Assembly (NCBI GenBank): GCA_026996855.1
Contig: JALWJZ010000103.1
Span: forward strand, 1 to 64,000
Direction of reading: 5' to 3'
Length of the DNA: 64,000 nucleotides
Origin: Anaerolineales bacterium
GTDB lineage: Bacteria; Chloroflexota; Anaerolineae; Anaerolineales; DRMV01
The notes beneath the pieces are model-generated. The model made no database searches. It saw only the letters and a list, made by a program, of their open reading frames with translations, and was not told the DNA's origin. This document shows positions 25,212-34,640 of this stretch, piece by piece. How positions within the stretch are numbered: position 1 is the stretch's first letter; each line of letters opens with the position of its first letter. The position numbers and the translations under genes are program-made.

Positions 25212-28019
25212 TTATCGCGTCGTCAAGGCCAGCAGCAGGACTTCCTGGTCCACGGGCAGGCGGTCCACCCGCACGCCCACCGCGTGGTAAATGGCGTTGG
25301 TGATGGCCGGCGCGGTGGGGATGCTCACGATTTCACCCACCCCCTTGGCGCCGTAAGGTCCGCCGCGCGCGGGGTGCTCCACCACGATGGGATGCACCTC
25401 CTCGGGCATGTGCACGATGGAGGGGATGCGATAGCGGGCCAGCCGGTCGGTGACGACCCGGCCGTTTTCCACGATGAAACGCTCGGTAAGCGCGGTGCCG
25501 ATGCCCATGGCCACGCCCCCCTCGATTTGCCCCTTCAGGCCCAGGGGGTTGACGGCCATGCCCACATCGTTGGCGGAAATCACCCGCAACACCCGCACCT
25601 CGCCCGTCCGGGTGTTCACTTCCACCTCCGCGGCCTGGGCCGCGAAGGAAAAGGCAAAGTGCATGTCGCCGGGCTGGCCCAGGGGACGGGTTTCCGGCGC
25701 GTGGTAGGTGAAACGGGTGCGGGGTTCCAGGCCCGCGTCCCGCATGGCCTGCACCAGGTGCGGCAGGGCCACGGTGCGATCGCCGGCGACCAGCGCGTCG
25801 CCCCGGAAGGCCACGGCTTCGGGCGGGCAGTCGTAATACTCCGAGGCCCAGGCCTGGACGGCCTTGAGCAGGCCTTGCGCGGCCAGCCGCGCCGCGTTGC
25901 CCGTGACCGCGGTCTGCCGCGAGGCCGTGGTGGGGCCGCCGTCGGGGGTGCGGCCCGTATCCATGACCAGCACCCGTACCCGGTCCGGGCCCAGGCCGGT
26001 TTCCTCCGCGGCAATCAACTGCAGCACCGCCACCAAGCCCTGGCCCAGTTCCGCCGCGGAGGTGCGTACTTCCAGCACACCTTCGGGCAGGAGTTCCACC
26101 TCCACGGTGGATTGGTCCGGCGCGCCGCCGCCCAACCCGGTGTTCTTGAAGGCCACGGCAAAGCCCCAGGCCCGCACCAGGTGCGGCTTGCCCGGCACCC
26201 GGCGGGGTCGGAAGGGGTCCTGGCCGTCGCTCAACCGGCGCATCTCGGCTTCCACCTTCTCGATGCACTCCAGCAGGCCCACGCCCTCCCGCAGCACCTG
26301 GCCGGTGCTGGTGACCGAGCCCTCCCGCAGCGCGTTCTTGCGCCGGATTTCCACCGGGTCCATACCCAGGGCGTGAGCCAGCATGTCCATCATGCTCTCG
26401 ATGGCAAACGCGGACTGGGTGACGCCAAAGCCCCGGAACGCGCCGGCCGGGGGGTTGTTGGTGTACACCGCGTAGCAATCGGCCTTCACGTGGGGGACTT
26501 CATACGGCCCGGCGGAGTGGGTGGTGGCCCGGGTCATCACCTTTTCACCCAGGGAGGCATACGCGCCCGTGTCGCCGTAAAGTTCCGTCTGCACCGCCAC
26601 CAGGCGGCCATCTTTCTTGGCACCGATGCGCACCCGAATCTGGGTGGCGTGGCGCTTGGGATGCACCATCATGCTTTCCCGGCGGGAGAAGAGCAATTTC
26701 ACTGGCCGACCCGTGGCCTGGGCCAGCAACGCGGCGTGAATCTGCCCCGCGATGTCCTCCTTGCCGCCGAAGCCGCCGCCCATGTGCTGGCCCACGATGC
26801 GCACCTTCTCCTCCGGCAGGCCCAGCGCGGCCGCCACCTGCCGACGGTCCGCGTAGGGAATCTGAGACCCCACGTAGACATACATGCTGCCGTCGGGCTG
26901 GGGCACCGCGATGCTGCATTCCGGCTCCAGAAAGGCGTGTTCGTAAATGGGCGTGTGGAAAGTGTGCTCCAGCACCACGTCGGCCTGGGCAAAGCCCGCT
27001 TCCACGTCCCCCTTGCGCACTTTGATGTGCTTGAGGAGATTGCCGCCCTCGTGGAGCCGGGGTGCATCGGGTTGCAGGGCCTGCACCGGGTCGGTCAGGG
27101 GCGGCAGTTCTTCGATGTCCACCCGGATGGCCGCGAGGGCCTCTTCGGCCCGGTCGGGCGTGTCCGCGGCCACGATGGCCAAGGCATCCCCCACGTAACG
27201 GATGCGCTCCCCCACCCCCACCAGGATGGGCCAGTCGGACACGATGAGGCCGTGGGTGCGGGCCGCGGGCAGGTCCTCCGCGGTGAGCACCGCGTGCACG
27301 CCGGGCATCTGCCGGGCCTGGGAAACGTCCAGCCCCCGCAGTATGCCGTGGGGAACTTCGGCCCGGAGCACCCGGGCGTACAACATGCCGGGGAATTTCA
27401 GGTCGTCGGTGAAGATGGCCCGGCCGGTGACCTTGTCCACCGCGTCGGGCCGGGGCCGGGGACGCCCCACCACCCGCCCGGCCCGGATGGAGGGGGGAAT
27501 TTCGGGGCGGGGCACCGGCGTGCCTTCCCGCAGGGCCCGGGCCGCGGCCTGAATCGCGCTTTCGATGGAAGGATACCCACCGCAACGGCACAGGGTATCC
27601 TTGAGGGCGTGGCGGATGTCTTCCCGGGAAGGCTCGGGGTTGTGGCGGAGCAGCGCGTGGGCGGTCATGATTTGGCCGGGGATGCAAAAACCGCACTGCA
27701 CCGCGCCGTGTTCCACGAAGGCCTGCTGCAAGGGATGCAGCACCAGGTGGCCGTTCTCGTCCCGGGCCAGGCCCTCGATGGTAAGCACGTGCCGACCGTG
27801 GGCCTTTTCCGCGGGGAAGATGCAGGAAACCACGGGTTCGCCGTCCACCTCCACGGTGCAGGCGCCGCACTCGGCCTCCTCGCACCCGATTTTGGTGCCC
27901 GTCAGGCCCAGGCGCTCCCGCAGCAGGTACGCCAGGGTTTCGCCGGGGGCAATGCGCACCCGATGCTCCCGACCGTTGACCGTGAGGGTGATTTCGCGAA
28001 ACTCGGGGGAAGAGGTCAT
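25212..28019 (-). CDS. Fused Fe-S/molybdopterin subunit, xanthine dehydrogenase family
   Basis: 935 residues. The first 160 form the two-[2Fe-2S] subunit: C46, C51, C54 and C66 hold the plant-type cluster, then CGFCIPGQ and CRCGGYPSI hold the second. From about residue 180 the chain is the molybdenum subunit (VTGRAIFTDDLKFPGMLYARVLRA, HMGGGFGGKEDI, PPAGAFRGFG), ending with the active-site Glu in KGVGEIVS. Separate genes are usual; this fusion leaves FAD on another protein, encoded at 28666. GGAGG lies six bases before the ATG. The nearby purine-type transporter suggests xanthine or hypoxanthine as substrate, but aldehydes or nicotinate are not excluded. Confidence 0.9.
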   Translation of the reverse strand: MTSSPEFREITLTVNGREHRVRIAPGETLAYLLRERLGLTGTKIGCEEAECGACTVEVDGEPVVSCIFPAEKAHGRHVLTIEGLARDENGHLVLHPLQQAFVEHGAVQCGFCIPGQIMTAHALLRHNPEPSREDIRHALKDTLCRCGGYPSIESAIQAAARALREGTPVPRPEIPPSIRAGRVVGRPRPRPDAVDKVTGRAIFTDDLKFPGMLYARVLRAEVPHGILRGLDVSQARQMPGVHAVLTAEDLPAARTHGLIVSDWPILVGVGERIRYVGDALAIVAADTPDRAEEALAAIRVDIEELPPLTDPVQALQPDAPRLHEGGNLLKHIKVRKGDVEAGFAQADVVLEHTFHTPIYEHAFLEPECSIAVPQPDGSMYVYVGSQIPYADRRQVAAALGLPEEKVRIVGQHMGGGFGGKEDIAGQIHAALLAQATGRPVKLLFSRRESMMVHPKRHATQIRVRIGAKKDGRLVAVQTELYGDTGAYASLGEKVMTRATTHSAGPYEVPHVKADCYAVYTNNPPAGAFRGFGVTQSAFAIESMMDMLAHALGMDPVEIRRKNALREGSVTSTGQVLREGVGLLECIEKVEAEMRRLSDGQDPFRPRRVPGKPHLVRAWGFAVAFKNTGLGGGAPDQSTVEVELLPEGVLEVRTSAAELGQGLVAVLQLIAAEETGLGPDRVRVLVMDTGRTPDGGPTTASRQTAVTGNAARLAAQGLLKAVQAWASEYYDCPPEAVAFRGDALVAGDRTVALPHLVQAMRDAGLEPRTRFTYHAPETRPLGQPGDMHFAFSFAAQAAEVEVNTRTGEVRVLRVISANDVGMAVNPLGLKGQIEGGVAMGIGTALTERFIVENGRVVTDRLARYRIPSIVHMPEEVHPIVVEHPARGGPYGAKGVGEIVSIPTAPAITNAIYHAVGVRVDRLPVDQEVLLLALTTR

Positions 28020-28068
28020 GTTCGGCCTCCTTCAGGGAAGCGAAACGAAACTTATTTCAAATTCCCGC

Positions 28069-28138
28069 TTTTTGGAGTGCGGTGCTTGGGCACCGCTTTG
28101 GTATTCCAAAGCGGCACCGAGGTGCCGCACTCCAAAAG
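28069..28138. repeat. Inverted pair of the 33-bp palindromic repeat
   Basis: Two units face each other (TTTTGGAGTGCGGTGC ... GTGCCGCACTCCAAAA) with a 4-5 nt centre, giving a near-perfect hairpin of about 70 nt. Each half is itself palindromic. It lies between the XDH gene and the orphan antitoxin. Confidence 0.9.
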
Positions 28139-28164
28139 CAAGGGCGCACGGCCATGCGCCCCTA

Positions 28165-28247
28165 CCACCCATTCGCAAATCCGCTCATCCGCTCATTCGC
28201 CCATTCATCCGATTCCAAAGCGGCGCCGAGGTGCTGCACTCCCAAAA
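28165..28247. repeat. GAATGAGC-type short repeats and one further palindromic unit
   Basis: ATTCGCAAATCCGCTCATCCGCTCATTC-like repeats are inverted relative to those at 20.2 kb. They are followed by a single unit (CCAAAGCGGCGCCGAGGTGC) of the 33-bp family. No gene lies in 28020-28276. Confidence 0.8.
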
Positions 28248-28276
28248 ACGCGCCGTTGTTGTTTTTGTTTAGCCAG

Positions 28277-28561
28277 TCAGGAATCTCTGAGAATGTGTGA
28301 AGTCCTTATCGCGGTGAGGGCTTCTTCCACATCCGCGAAAGTGTCATCCTCGGGCACTTTCCGAGCCTTTTCCCGCAAGCGTTCTACAACCTGAAAACGT
28401 TGTTCCCGTTCGGTCCGCCAGCGCTCGTACAAATCAATGGAGACCAACGCGGCCATGGGCTTGCCCGCCCGCTCCAGAATCACCACCTCTTTTTCATCGA
28501 GAACCCGACGCAATATCTCGAAAAACCTAATTTGGGCTTCTCGCACATCCAAATGCAACAT
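28277..28561 (-). CDS. Phd/YefM-like antitoxin, no partner toxin beside it
   Basis: A 94-residue protein beginning MLHLDVREAQIRFFEILRRVLDEKEVVILERAGKPMAALVS, the pattern of the Phd/YefM DNA-binding fold (a prevent-host-death domain). The C-terminal half is charged and helical, as in the toxin-binding part of antitoxins. I prefer the ATG at 28561 with GGAG seven bases upstream over the GTG just before it. No toxin ORF follows or precedes it. It splits the XDH locus, between the FAD-subunit gene and the Fe-S/Mo gene. Confidence 0.75.
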   Translation of the reverse strand: MLHLDVREAQIRFFEILRRVLDEKEVVILERAGKPMAALVSIDLYERWRTEREQRFQVVERLREKARKVPEDDTFADVEEALTAIRTSHILRDS

Positions 28562-28665
28562 CACTTATCTCCACATATCGCCGTGTACACCAAAACGGTG
28601 CCCAACCCGGCTTTCGGGGTATGGCCAACGGTGCCGGTCTTTGGATGAGGACCCGCAAGACGACC

Positions 28666-29544
28666 TTACGCGGTGCCCGCCCGTGCCCAGGCCGTTTGCA
28701 GGGCCTCTTCCAGGAGCACCCCGGCCAGGAGGCGACGGTAGGTTTCGGAAGCCCGGAATTTGCTGGTGCGGAAGCGGGCCTCTCGGAGGAGGGCTTCCTT
28801 GGCCGCGGCCACCCGTTCCGGGGTCAAGGCATGGCCCCGGAGCGCGGCCTCGGTGGCGCGCAACCGGCGGGGCACCGGGCCGGAGGGACCCATGGCGATG
28901 CCCACGTCCGCGACGCGGTCGCCTTCCCGCCGGAGCCACACGGCCGCGTTGAGGATGGGCAGGGCCACCCCCTGGGGCCGCATCACCCGGCGAAAGGCCG
29001 AGGCCTGGCCCGGTCGGGCCAGGGGCAGGTAAAAACCCACCAGCAGTTCGTCGTGCCCCAGGGCCGAACGGCCCGGCCCCAGGAACAGCGTCTCCAGGGG
29101 GACCCGGCGCCGTCCTCGGGGGGAGGCCACTTCGGCCTGGGCATCCAGGGCCACCAGCGCGATGGTGCCGTCGGCCGCGGGCAGGGCGTGGGCCACGTTG
29201 CCGCCCAGGGTGGCCAGGTTGCGTACTTGCGGCCCCGCGATGAGCGCACAGGCCTCGGCCAGGGCCTGGGCGTGGGTGCGCACCAAAGGCGAAGCCGCGA
29301 CCCGGGCCACGGGCACGGCCGCGCCCACGAAAAGCCGGTCGCCCCGCACCTCCAGGGCTTGCAGTTCGTCTACGTCCGTCACGTCCACCAGGGTGTGGGG
29401 CCGGGGGTGCCGTCCGGTTTCGATGTCCAGGAGCAGGTCCGTGCCCCCGGCGATGAACGCGGCGGGTTGGGGCGCTTCGTGGATGGCCCGAAGGGCCTCC
29501 GGCACGGTGCGGGGACGCAGATAGAGGTTCCACAAACGACGCAT
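28666..29544 (-). CDS. FAD-binding subunit, xanthine dehydrogenase/CO dehydrogenase medium-subunit family
   Basis: A 292-residue protein with both FAD-contact motifs of the family: FIAGGTDLLLDIE near residue 30 and NLATLGGNVAHALPAADG near 108. It completes the electron path of the Fe-S/Mo subunit encoded at 25212. Its ATG overlaps the TGA of the ABC ATPase gene (TGATG), so transport and oxidation genes are translationally coupled. Confidence 0.9.
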   Translation of the reverse strand: MRRLWNLYLRPRTVPEALRAIHEAPQPAAFIAGGTDLLLDIETGRHPRPHTLVDVTDVDELQALEVRGDRLFVGAAVPVARVAASPLVRTHAQALAEACALIAGPQVRNLATLGGNVAHALPAADGTIALVALDAQAEVASPRGRRRVPLETLFLGPGRSALGHDELLVGFYLPLARPGQASAFRRVMRPQGVALPILNAAVWLRREGDRVADVGIAMGPSGPVPRRLRATEAALRGHALTPERVAAAKEALLREARFRTSKFRASETYRRLLAGVLLEEALQTAWARAGTA

Positions 29545-31112
29545 CAGCCCTTCTCCTTCTCCTCGACGCCGGCCATGAGCAGGCCCAGCCGCTCCACCGT
29601 GGCCTCTTCCCGGGGCATCACGGCCATGATGCGGCCCTCGTAAATCACCGCGATGCGATCCGAGAGGACCAGAATCTCGTCCAGATCCTCGGAAATCAGG
29701 AGCACGGCCGCGCCCCGGGTGCGCTGTTCCAGCAGCCGCTCCCGCACGTACTCGGTGGCGCCGATGTCCAGGCCCCGGGTGGGCTGCGCGGCCAAAATCA
29801 CCTTCGGTTCCCGGGCCAGTTCCCGGGCCAGCACGATTTTTTGCAAATTGCCGCCGGAAAGGTACCGGGCCGGAGTCTTCACCGAAGGCGTTTTGATGCG
29901 AAAGGCCTGAATCAAACGGCGGCTGTGCGCGTACACCGTGGGCCAGTGCAAAAACCCTTTACGGGAAAAGGGCGGCTTGTGATGGTCCCGCAAAATCAAG
30001 TTTTCGGCCACGGTGAATTCCTGGATGAGGCCATCCTTCATGCGCTCCTCGGGAATGTAGGCCAGGCCCAGGTCCATGCGCGCCGCGGGGGAGGCCTCGG
30101 TCACGTCCTGGTCCAGCAGGCGCACCCGGCCCCGGGTCACGGGCCGCAGCCCTGCCACCACCTGGGCCAACTCCCGCTGGCCATTGCCCGAAACCCCGGC
30201 CAGGCCCAGGATTTCACCTGCCCGCACCTGCAACGAAACGCCCTGGAGCGCGGGCGTTCCTCGGTCGCTTTCCGCGTGCACGTCTTCCAGTTCCAGCAGC
30301 ACGGGACCGGGTCTGGCGGGTTCCTTCTCCAGGTGGAAGCGCACTTCCCGGCCCACCATCCAGCGGGCCAGTTCCTCCTTGGTGGTTTCCCTGGCCGGTC
30401 GGGTGCCGATTTTGCGGCCATCCCGGAGCACGGTGATGCGGTCGCTGATGGCCAGCACCTCGTGCAATTTGTGGGAGATGAAGACCAGCCCGTGGCCCTC
30501 CCGGGCCATCTGGCGCATGACCGCGAAGAGTTCCTCCACCTCCTGGGGCGTGAGCACCGCGGTGGGTTCGTCCAGGATGAGCACGTCCGCGCCCCGGTAC
30601 AGGGCCTTGAGGATCTCCACCCGCTGCTGCTGGCCCACGGAAAGTTGCCAGATGTAGGCGTGGGGGTCCACCACCAGTCCGTAGCGTTCCCCCAATTCCC
30701 GCAAACGCCGGGCCACCACGTCCAGGTCGGTGAGCAGGCCCCGGGAAGAGGGCAGGCCCAGGGCCACGTTTTCGGCCACGGTCAGGGTTTCCACCAGCAT
30801 GAAGTGCTGGTGCACCATGCCGATGCCCAGGGCAATGGCATCCCGGGGGGAAGCGATGCGCACGGGCCGACCGTTGATGCGGATTTCCCCTTCGTCGGGC
30901 TGGTACATGCCGTAGAGGATTTTCATCAACGTGGTCTTGCCCGCGCCGTTCTCGCCCAGCAGCGCGTGGATTTCCCCCGCCTGCACGTCGAAGTCCACAT
31001 GGTCGTTGGCCAGTACGCCGGGGAAGCGCTTCACGATGCCCCGCATTTCCACATGTTGAATGCGGGGTCGGGTAGACGCGGTCGCCAGGGGGGCGGATGG
31101 CACTGAGTTCAT
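29544..31112 (-). CDS. ABC transporter ATPase, nucleoside/simple-sugar type with two ABC domains
   Basis: A 522-residue double-ABC protein. The first domain has Walker A GENGAGKTT near residue 54, signature LSVGQQQRVEIL and Walker B VLILDEPTAVL. The second has a degenerate Walker A (GVSGNGQREL) but an intact signature LSGGNLQKIVLAREL, as in RbsA/NupA-type importers. It energises the two permeases at 32263 and 33204. The start is uncertain: only a weak AGG precedes the ATG, and an internal ATG at 31046 is possible. Confidence 0.92.
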   Translation of the reverse strand: MNSVPSAPLATASTRPRIQHVEMRGIVKRFPGVLANDHVDFDVQAGEIHALLGENGAGKTTLMKILYGMYQPDEGEIRINGRPVRIASPRDAIALGIGMVHQHFMLVETLTVAENVALGLPSSRGLLTDLDVVARRLRELGERYGLVVDPHAYIWQLSVGQQQRVEILKALYRGADVLILDEPTAVLTPQEVEELFAVMRQMAREGHGLVFISHKLHEVLAISDRITVLRDGRKIGTRPARETTKEELARWMVGREVRFHLEKEPARPGPVLLELEDVHAESDRGTPALQGVSLQVRAGEILGLAGVSGNGQRELAQVVAGLRPVTRGRVRLLDQDVTEASPAARMDLGLAYIPEERMKDGLIQEFTVAENLILRDHHKPPFSRKGFLHWPTVYAHSRRLIQAFRIKTPSVKTPARYLSGGNLQKIVLARELAREPKVILAAQPTRGLDIGATEYVRERLLEQRTRGAAVLLISEDLDEILVLSDRIAVIYEGRIMAVMPREEATVERLGLLMAGVEEKEKG

Positions 31113-31126
31113 GGACGAACCTCGCG

Positions 31127-31147
31127 AAAAGGGCGGCCCGCCCTTTC
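31127..31147 (-). terminator. Weak hairpin between the substrate-binding protein and ATPase genes
   Basis: AAAGGGC/GCCCTTT with a 5-nt loop, followed on the minus strand by TTTTCG. Only seven base pairs. It could lower ATPase expression relative to the binding protein. Confidence 0.45.
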
Positions 31148-31182
31148 CCCAAAGAGGAAAGAACGGGCCGGAGCCAAAACGG

Positions 31183-32196
31183 TCACTTCAGGGGGATGGT
31201 GATTTCGCCCTTCTTGATGCCTTCGATGGTCTTTTCGGCCGCGGCTTTCACGTCGTCGGGCAGGTCGAATTGGGGGTTGTAGACCATGACGATGCCGCCG
31301 TTGGCCAGGTCGATGGCGAAGGACCGGCCGCCCAAAGTGCCCTGCTGGATGAGGTCGATCATCTGGTTGAGCACCACTTCCCAGTGGTACACCTGGTTGG
31401 CCACCACGATTTCCGGCGCCAGGGAGGTCTGGTCCGCCTGGGTGCCGAACCAGAGCACGCCGTGCTCCTTGGCCACGCCGATGGCGCCCACCACCATTTG
31501 CGCGGTGCCGGTCATCACGTCCGCGCCGGCCGCGATGTGGGTCTTGGCCGCCTCCGCGGCCAGGGAGACGTCGGAGAAGGAGCCAATCCAGTTGACGTTG
31601 ACCGTGGCGTCGGGTTTGGTGGCCTTCACCCCGGCCACGAAGCCGTCCACGTACCGCTTGGCGTCGCCGGTCTCGATGGGTCCCACCACGCCGATGACGC
31701 CGCTCTTGGTCAGCATGGCGGCCATCACGCCGTTCACGTACCCGCCCTGTTCCGAGGCGGCTTCATACGCGAAGACGTTGGGCAGGCCGAAGGTCTCCAC
31801 GGTGGTGCCCCAGGCAAAACTGGTGTTGGGGAAGTCGGGCGCGATTTCCTGCAACGAGGAGCCGTACTGGGAGCCGTGGGCGATGACCAGGTCGTAGCCC
31901 TGGGTGGCGTAGTCCCGGATGGCCGCGGCCGCGTCGTCCACCACGTACATGCCGTCGGAATAGACGAACTGGAAGTTCTCCTCGCCTCGCTCCTTCTGGA
32001 TGGCCACCAGCGCGTCGTACATGCTCTGGCTGAAGGCCAGGTCGTTGATGGCGCTGGGCATGACCACCGCTACACGGAAGGGCTTCTTGGCCTCTTCGGC
32101 CGCGGGCGTGGCCGGTTGTTGGCCTTTGCACGCGGCCAACAGGCCCAGGGCCAGCCCAAAGACCAACAGCAGGCGGAAAAGGGGATTTCTGAACAT
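31183..32196 (-). CDS. BMP-family (PnrA/BmpA-like) substrate-binding lipoprotein
   Basis: 337 residues from the ATG at 32196, which follows GAAGGAGG. The longer ORF-track start has no such site. The signal peptide ends in a lipobox (LGLLAAC, Cys23). The mature part has the BMP pattern: VVMPSAINDLAFSQSMYDAL, IAHGSQYG, GVVGPIETGDAKRYVDGFVAGVKATKP, WFGTQADQTSLAP. PnrA-type proteins bind purine nucleosides. The linked xanthine-dehydrogenase genes make a purine ligand likely here. Confidence 0.92.
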   Translation of the reverse strand: MFRNPLFRLLLVFGLALGLLAACKGQQPATPAAEEAKKPFRVAVVMPSAINDLAFSQSMYDALVAIQKERGEENFQFVYSDGMYVVDDAAAAIRDYATQGYDLVIAHGSQYGSSLQEIAPDFPNTSFAWGTTVETFGLPNVFAYEAASEQGGYVNGVMAAMLTKSGVIGVVGPIETGDAKRYVDGFVAGVKATKPDATVNVNWIGSFSDVSLAAEAAKTHIAAGADVMTGTAQMVVGAIGVAKEHGVLWFGTQADQTSLAPEIVVANQVYHWEVVLNQMIDLIQQGTLGGRSFAIDLANGGIVMVYNPQFDLPDDVKAAAEKTIEGIKKGEITIPLK

Positions 32197-32262
32197 GTCG
32201 TTCCTCCTTCGAGAAGAAAGGATGGGCAAAACCGCGACTTCTTCCGGTGGAGACCGCTCGCG

Positions 32263-33204
32263 TCAGGCCTCCCGCTCGAAGGGTTTGGTCAGGGCCGAGG
32301 GCGGCCGCGCCCGCGAGACGGTGAGCACCAGCACCACGATGGTGAGGATGTAAGGCATCATCACCGCCAGTTCCGAGGGGATGGGCACCCCCAGCACCTG
32401 GACCCACAGTTGCATGGCGTTCACCAGGCTGAAAATCAGCGCGCCGGCCAGCACGCCCAAAGGCCGCCACGCGCCGAAGTACACCAGGGCCACCGCGATG
32501 AAGCCCAGGCCGCTGGTCATGTTTTGTTGAAACACGCCCAGCAGGCCCACGGACAGGGCCGCGCCGGCAATGCCCGAGAGCACGCCCCCCAGGATGATGG
32601 TGAAGTACCGCACCCGGGCCACGGAAATGCCCAGGGAATCCGCGGCTTCGGGGTTTTCCCCCACGGAGCGGATGTTCAGGCCCAGGGTGGTCTTGTTGAG
32701 CACGAACCAGGCCAGAGGCACCAGCAGGTACGCAGCGTAGACCAGCACGTTGTGGCGGAAGAACACCGGCCCCAGGAGGGGGATGTCGCTGAGCAGGGGA
32801 ATGGGCAGGTCGGGGAAAGGCTCCACGGTGCGCACCGTGCCCAGGAGTTTCTGGAAGAGCAAATCGCTCATCCCCAGACCGAAGAGGTAGAAACCGATGC
32901 CGCTGATGCCCTGCTCCGCGTGCAGGTTCACGGTGACCACGGCCATGGCCAGGCCCATGAGCGCGCCCACCACCACCGCGGCCAGCAGCCCCAGGAGCAG
33001 GTTCCCCGTGCGCCAGGTGACGTAGAAGGCCGCAAACGCTCCCATGAGCATCTGACCTTCCACGCCCAGGTTGAGCACGCCGCTCCGCTGGCCAAAGGTC
33101 TCGCCGATGGCCGCGTAGAGGTACGGCGTGGCCAGGCGAATGCCCGAGGTCAACATGCCCAGGAGCACGCTCAGGGAAAGGACTTTCTCCAGTAGACCTT
33201 CCAT
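32263..33204 (-). CDS. ABC transporter permease, BMP-linked (NupQ-like)
   Basis: A 313-residue membrane protein of the branched-chain/ribose permease superfamily. The family segment LNLGVEGQMLMGAF lies near residue 43, with about eight to ten helices. Its ATG overlaps the TGA of the partner permease (TGATG). It acts with the permease at 33204, the ATPase at 29544 and the BMP lipoprotein. Confidence 0.92.
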   Translation of the reverse strand: MEGLLEKVLSLSVLLGMLTSGIRLATPYLYAAIGETFGQRSGVLNLGVEGQMLMGAFAAFYVTWRTGNLLLGLLAAVVVGALMGLAMAVVTVNLHAEQGISGIGFYLFGLGMSDLLFQKLLGTVRTVEPFPDLPIPLLSDIPLLGPVFFRHNVLVYAAYLLVPLAWFVLNKTTLGLNIRSVGENPEAADSLGISVARVRYFTIILGGVLSGIAGAALSVGLLGVFQQNMTSGLGFIAVALVYFGAWRPLGVLAGALIFSLVNAMQLWVQVLGVPIPSELAVMMPYILTIVVLVLTVSRARPPSALTKPFEREA

Positions 33205-34346
33205 CAGTCCTGCCCCCCGGAAGCGGAAGAAGCGGCCGCGGTCTCCTGCACCGGGCGCGGCGCTTCGGCTTCCCGCTGCAGGGCCATGCGCCGGCGCTGC
33301 CGACGGCGACGCCAGTACTCGCTGCTCACCACGAAGACCACCACCAGCCCGTTCAGCGCGATGACCAGCGCGGAAGGCACCTGCACCGCGCGCTGCATCT
33401 TGTTGGCCCCCACCAGCAGCGCGCCAAAGAGCACCGACGCGGGCACGGTGCCCAGGGGGTGCAGCCCGCCGAAGAGCGCGGCCACGATGCCGTTGAAACC
33501 CGCGTTACCCGTGAAGCCCGAGGCGGAGCCGTCGGTAATCATGCGGTAGTTCACCCCGTACACCTGAACCACCCCGGCCAGCCCGGCAAAGGCGCCGCTG
33601 AGGAGCAGGGCCAGTACGGTGTACCGCTTCACGGGAATGCCGGCGTACCGGGACGCGTCGGGGTTCTTGCCCACGGCCCGGATGCGGTAACCCCAAACGG
33701 TGTGCCACAGGAAAACGTGCACCACCACGGCCAGTACCACGGCCAGCAACGTCCCCAAATGCAACCGGGTGGGCACCCACCGGGGCAGACGGAAGGCCAT
33801 TTCCAGGGCCGCGGTCTGGGGGATTTCCGAAGCCATGGCCTTCTGGACCGGGTCGATCATGGGGCCCCGCAGCAGGTAGTTCATGATTTGCACCGCGATG
33901 GCGTTCATCATCACGGTGCTCAGGATTTCGTTGACGTTGAAGTAGGCCTTGAGCACGCCGGGAATGCCGCCCCACAACGCGCCACCCACGAAACCCGTCA
34001 GCATGGCCAGGGGAATCACCACCCAGCCGGGCCAGTCGGTGAAGGTAAGGCCCACCAGGGTGCCCAAAATCGCGCCCACGATCATCTGGCCCTCGCCGCC
34101 GATGTTGATGACGTTAGCCTGGAAGGCAATGCAAATGCCCAGTCCCACCAGCAGCAAGGGCGTGGCCTTGACCAGGGTTTCGGCCACCGCGTTGGGCGTG
34201 CCAAACGCACCTTCCACCAATGCGGCGTAGGCCGTCAGAGGGTTGACCCGCATTACCATCAGGAAGACCGCGCCCACCAACAAGGCCAGGCTCGCGGCCA
34301 GGAGGGGAAGCAAGGCATCAAACAACACATCCGTCAGGCGCTTCAC
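33204..34346 (-). CDS. ABC transporter permease, BMP-linked (NupP-like)
   Basis: This 380-residue permease is the larger of the pair and the first gene of the purine transport and oxidation locus. Visible family segments are NVINIGGEGQMIVGAILGT near 77, GNAGFNGIVAALFGGLHPLGTVPASVLFGALLVG near 285, and a basic Arg-rich C-terminal tail. A possible operator lies about 80 bp upstream. Confidence 0.92.
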   Translation of the reverse strand: MKRLTDVLFDALLPLLAASLALLVGAVFLMVMRVNPLTAYAALVEGAFGTPNAVAETLVKATPLLLVGLGICIAFQANVINIGGEGQMIVGAILGTLVGLTFTDWPGWVVIPLAMLTGFVGGALWGGIPGVLKAYFNVNEILSTVMMNAIAVQIMNYLLRGPMIDPVQKAMASEIPQTAALEMAFRLPRWVPTRLHLGTLLAVVLAVVVHVFLWHTVWGYRIRAVGKNPDASRYAGIPVKRYTVLALLLSGAFAGLAGVVQVYGVNYRMITDGSASGFTGNAGFNGIVAALFGGLHPLGTVPASVLFGALLVGANKMQRAVQVPSALVIALNGLVVVFVVSSEYWRRRRQRRRMALQREAEAPRPVQETAAASSASGGQD

Positions 34347-34426
34347 GGGAGGCCTCCTGACCGAAAACCAAAGTGTGCAAAGGGGCGGAACTTTTTGTGC
34401 TCATGGGGGAAAAATCGCTGAAGGAC

Positions 34427-34444
34427 GTGCACGCTTTTGTGCAC
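34427..34444 (-). promoter_or_regulatory. Possible operator upstream of the purine locus
   Basis: Two GTGCAC palindromes are separated by six bases (GTGCACGCTTTTGTGCAC), forming both direct and inverted repeats, about 80 bp before the first permease gene. No known regulator consensus is claimed. The remainder of the 34347-34857 gap holds the repeat at 34641 and the promoter of the downstream gene. Confidence 0.35.
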
Positions 34445-34640
34445 AAACATCGCGTTATTGAAAAGTGTGAAGACCGCGGAAAAACTCCGTGCGCACGGGT
34501 CCGGGTTGGGGCCCCGGGTACACCGGGCGGGACGTGCTTTGGAGGGGTGCACGCCAGGCAGCATGACGTCGAACCCGGCGGGAGTTGCATTCGTTTGTAT
34601 CACAATCTTCCATGGATGGCAAGAAAAGACGCCCTAAATC

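Noticed and set aside
25284-28394. 1036-residue plus-strand ORF
   Set aside because: His/Gly-rich shadow of the XDH gene.
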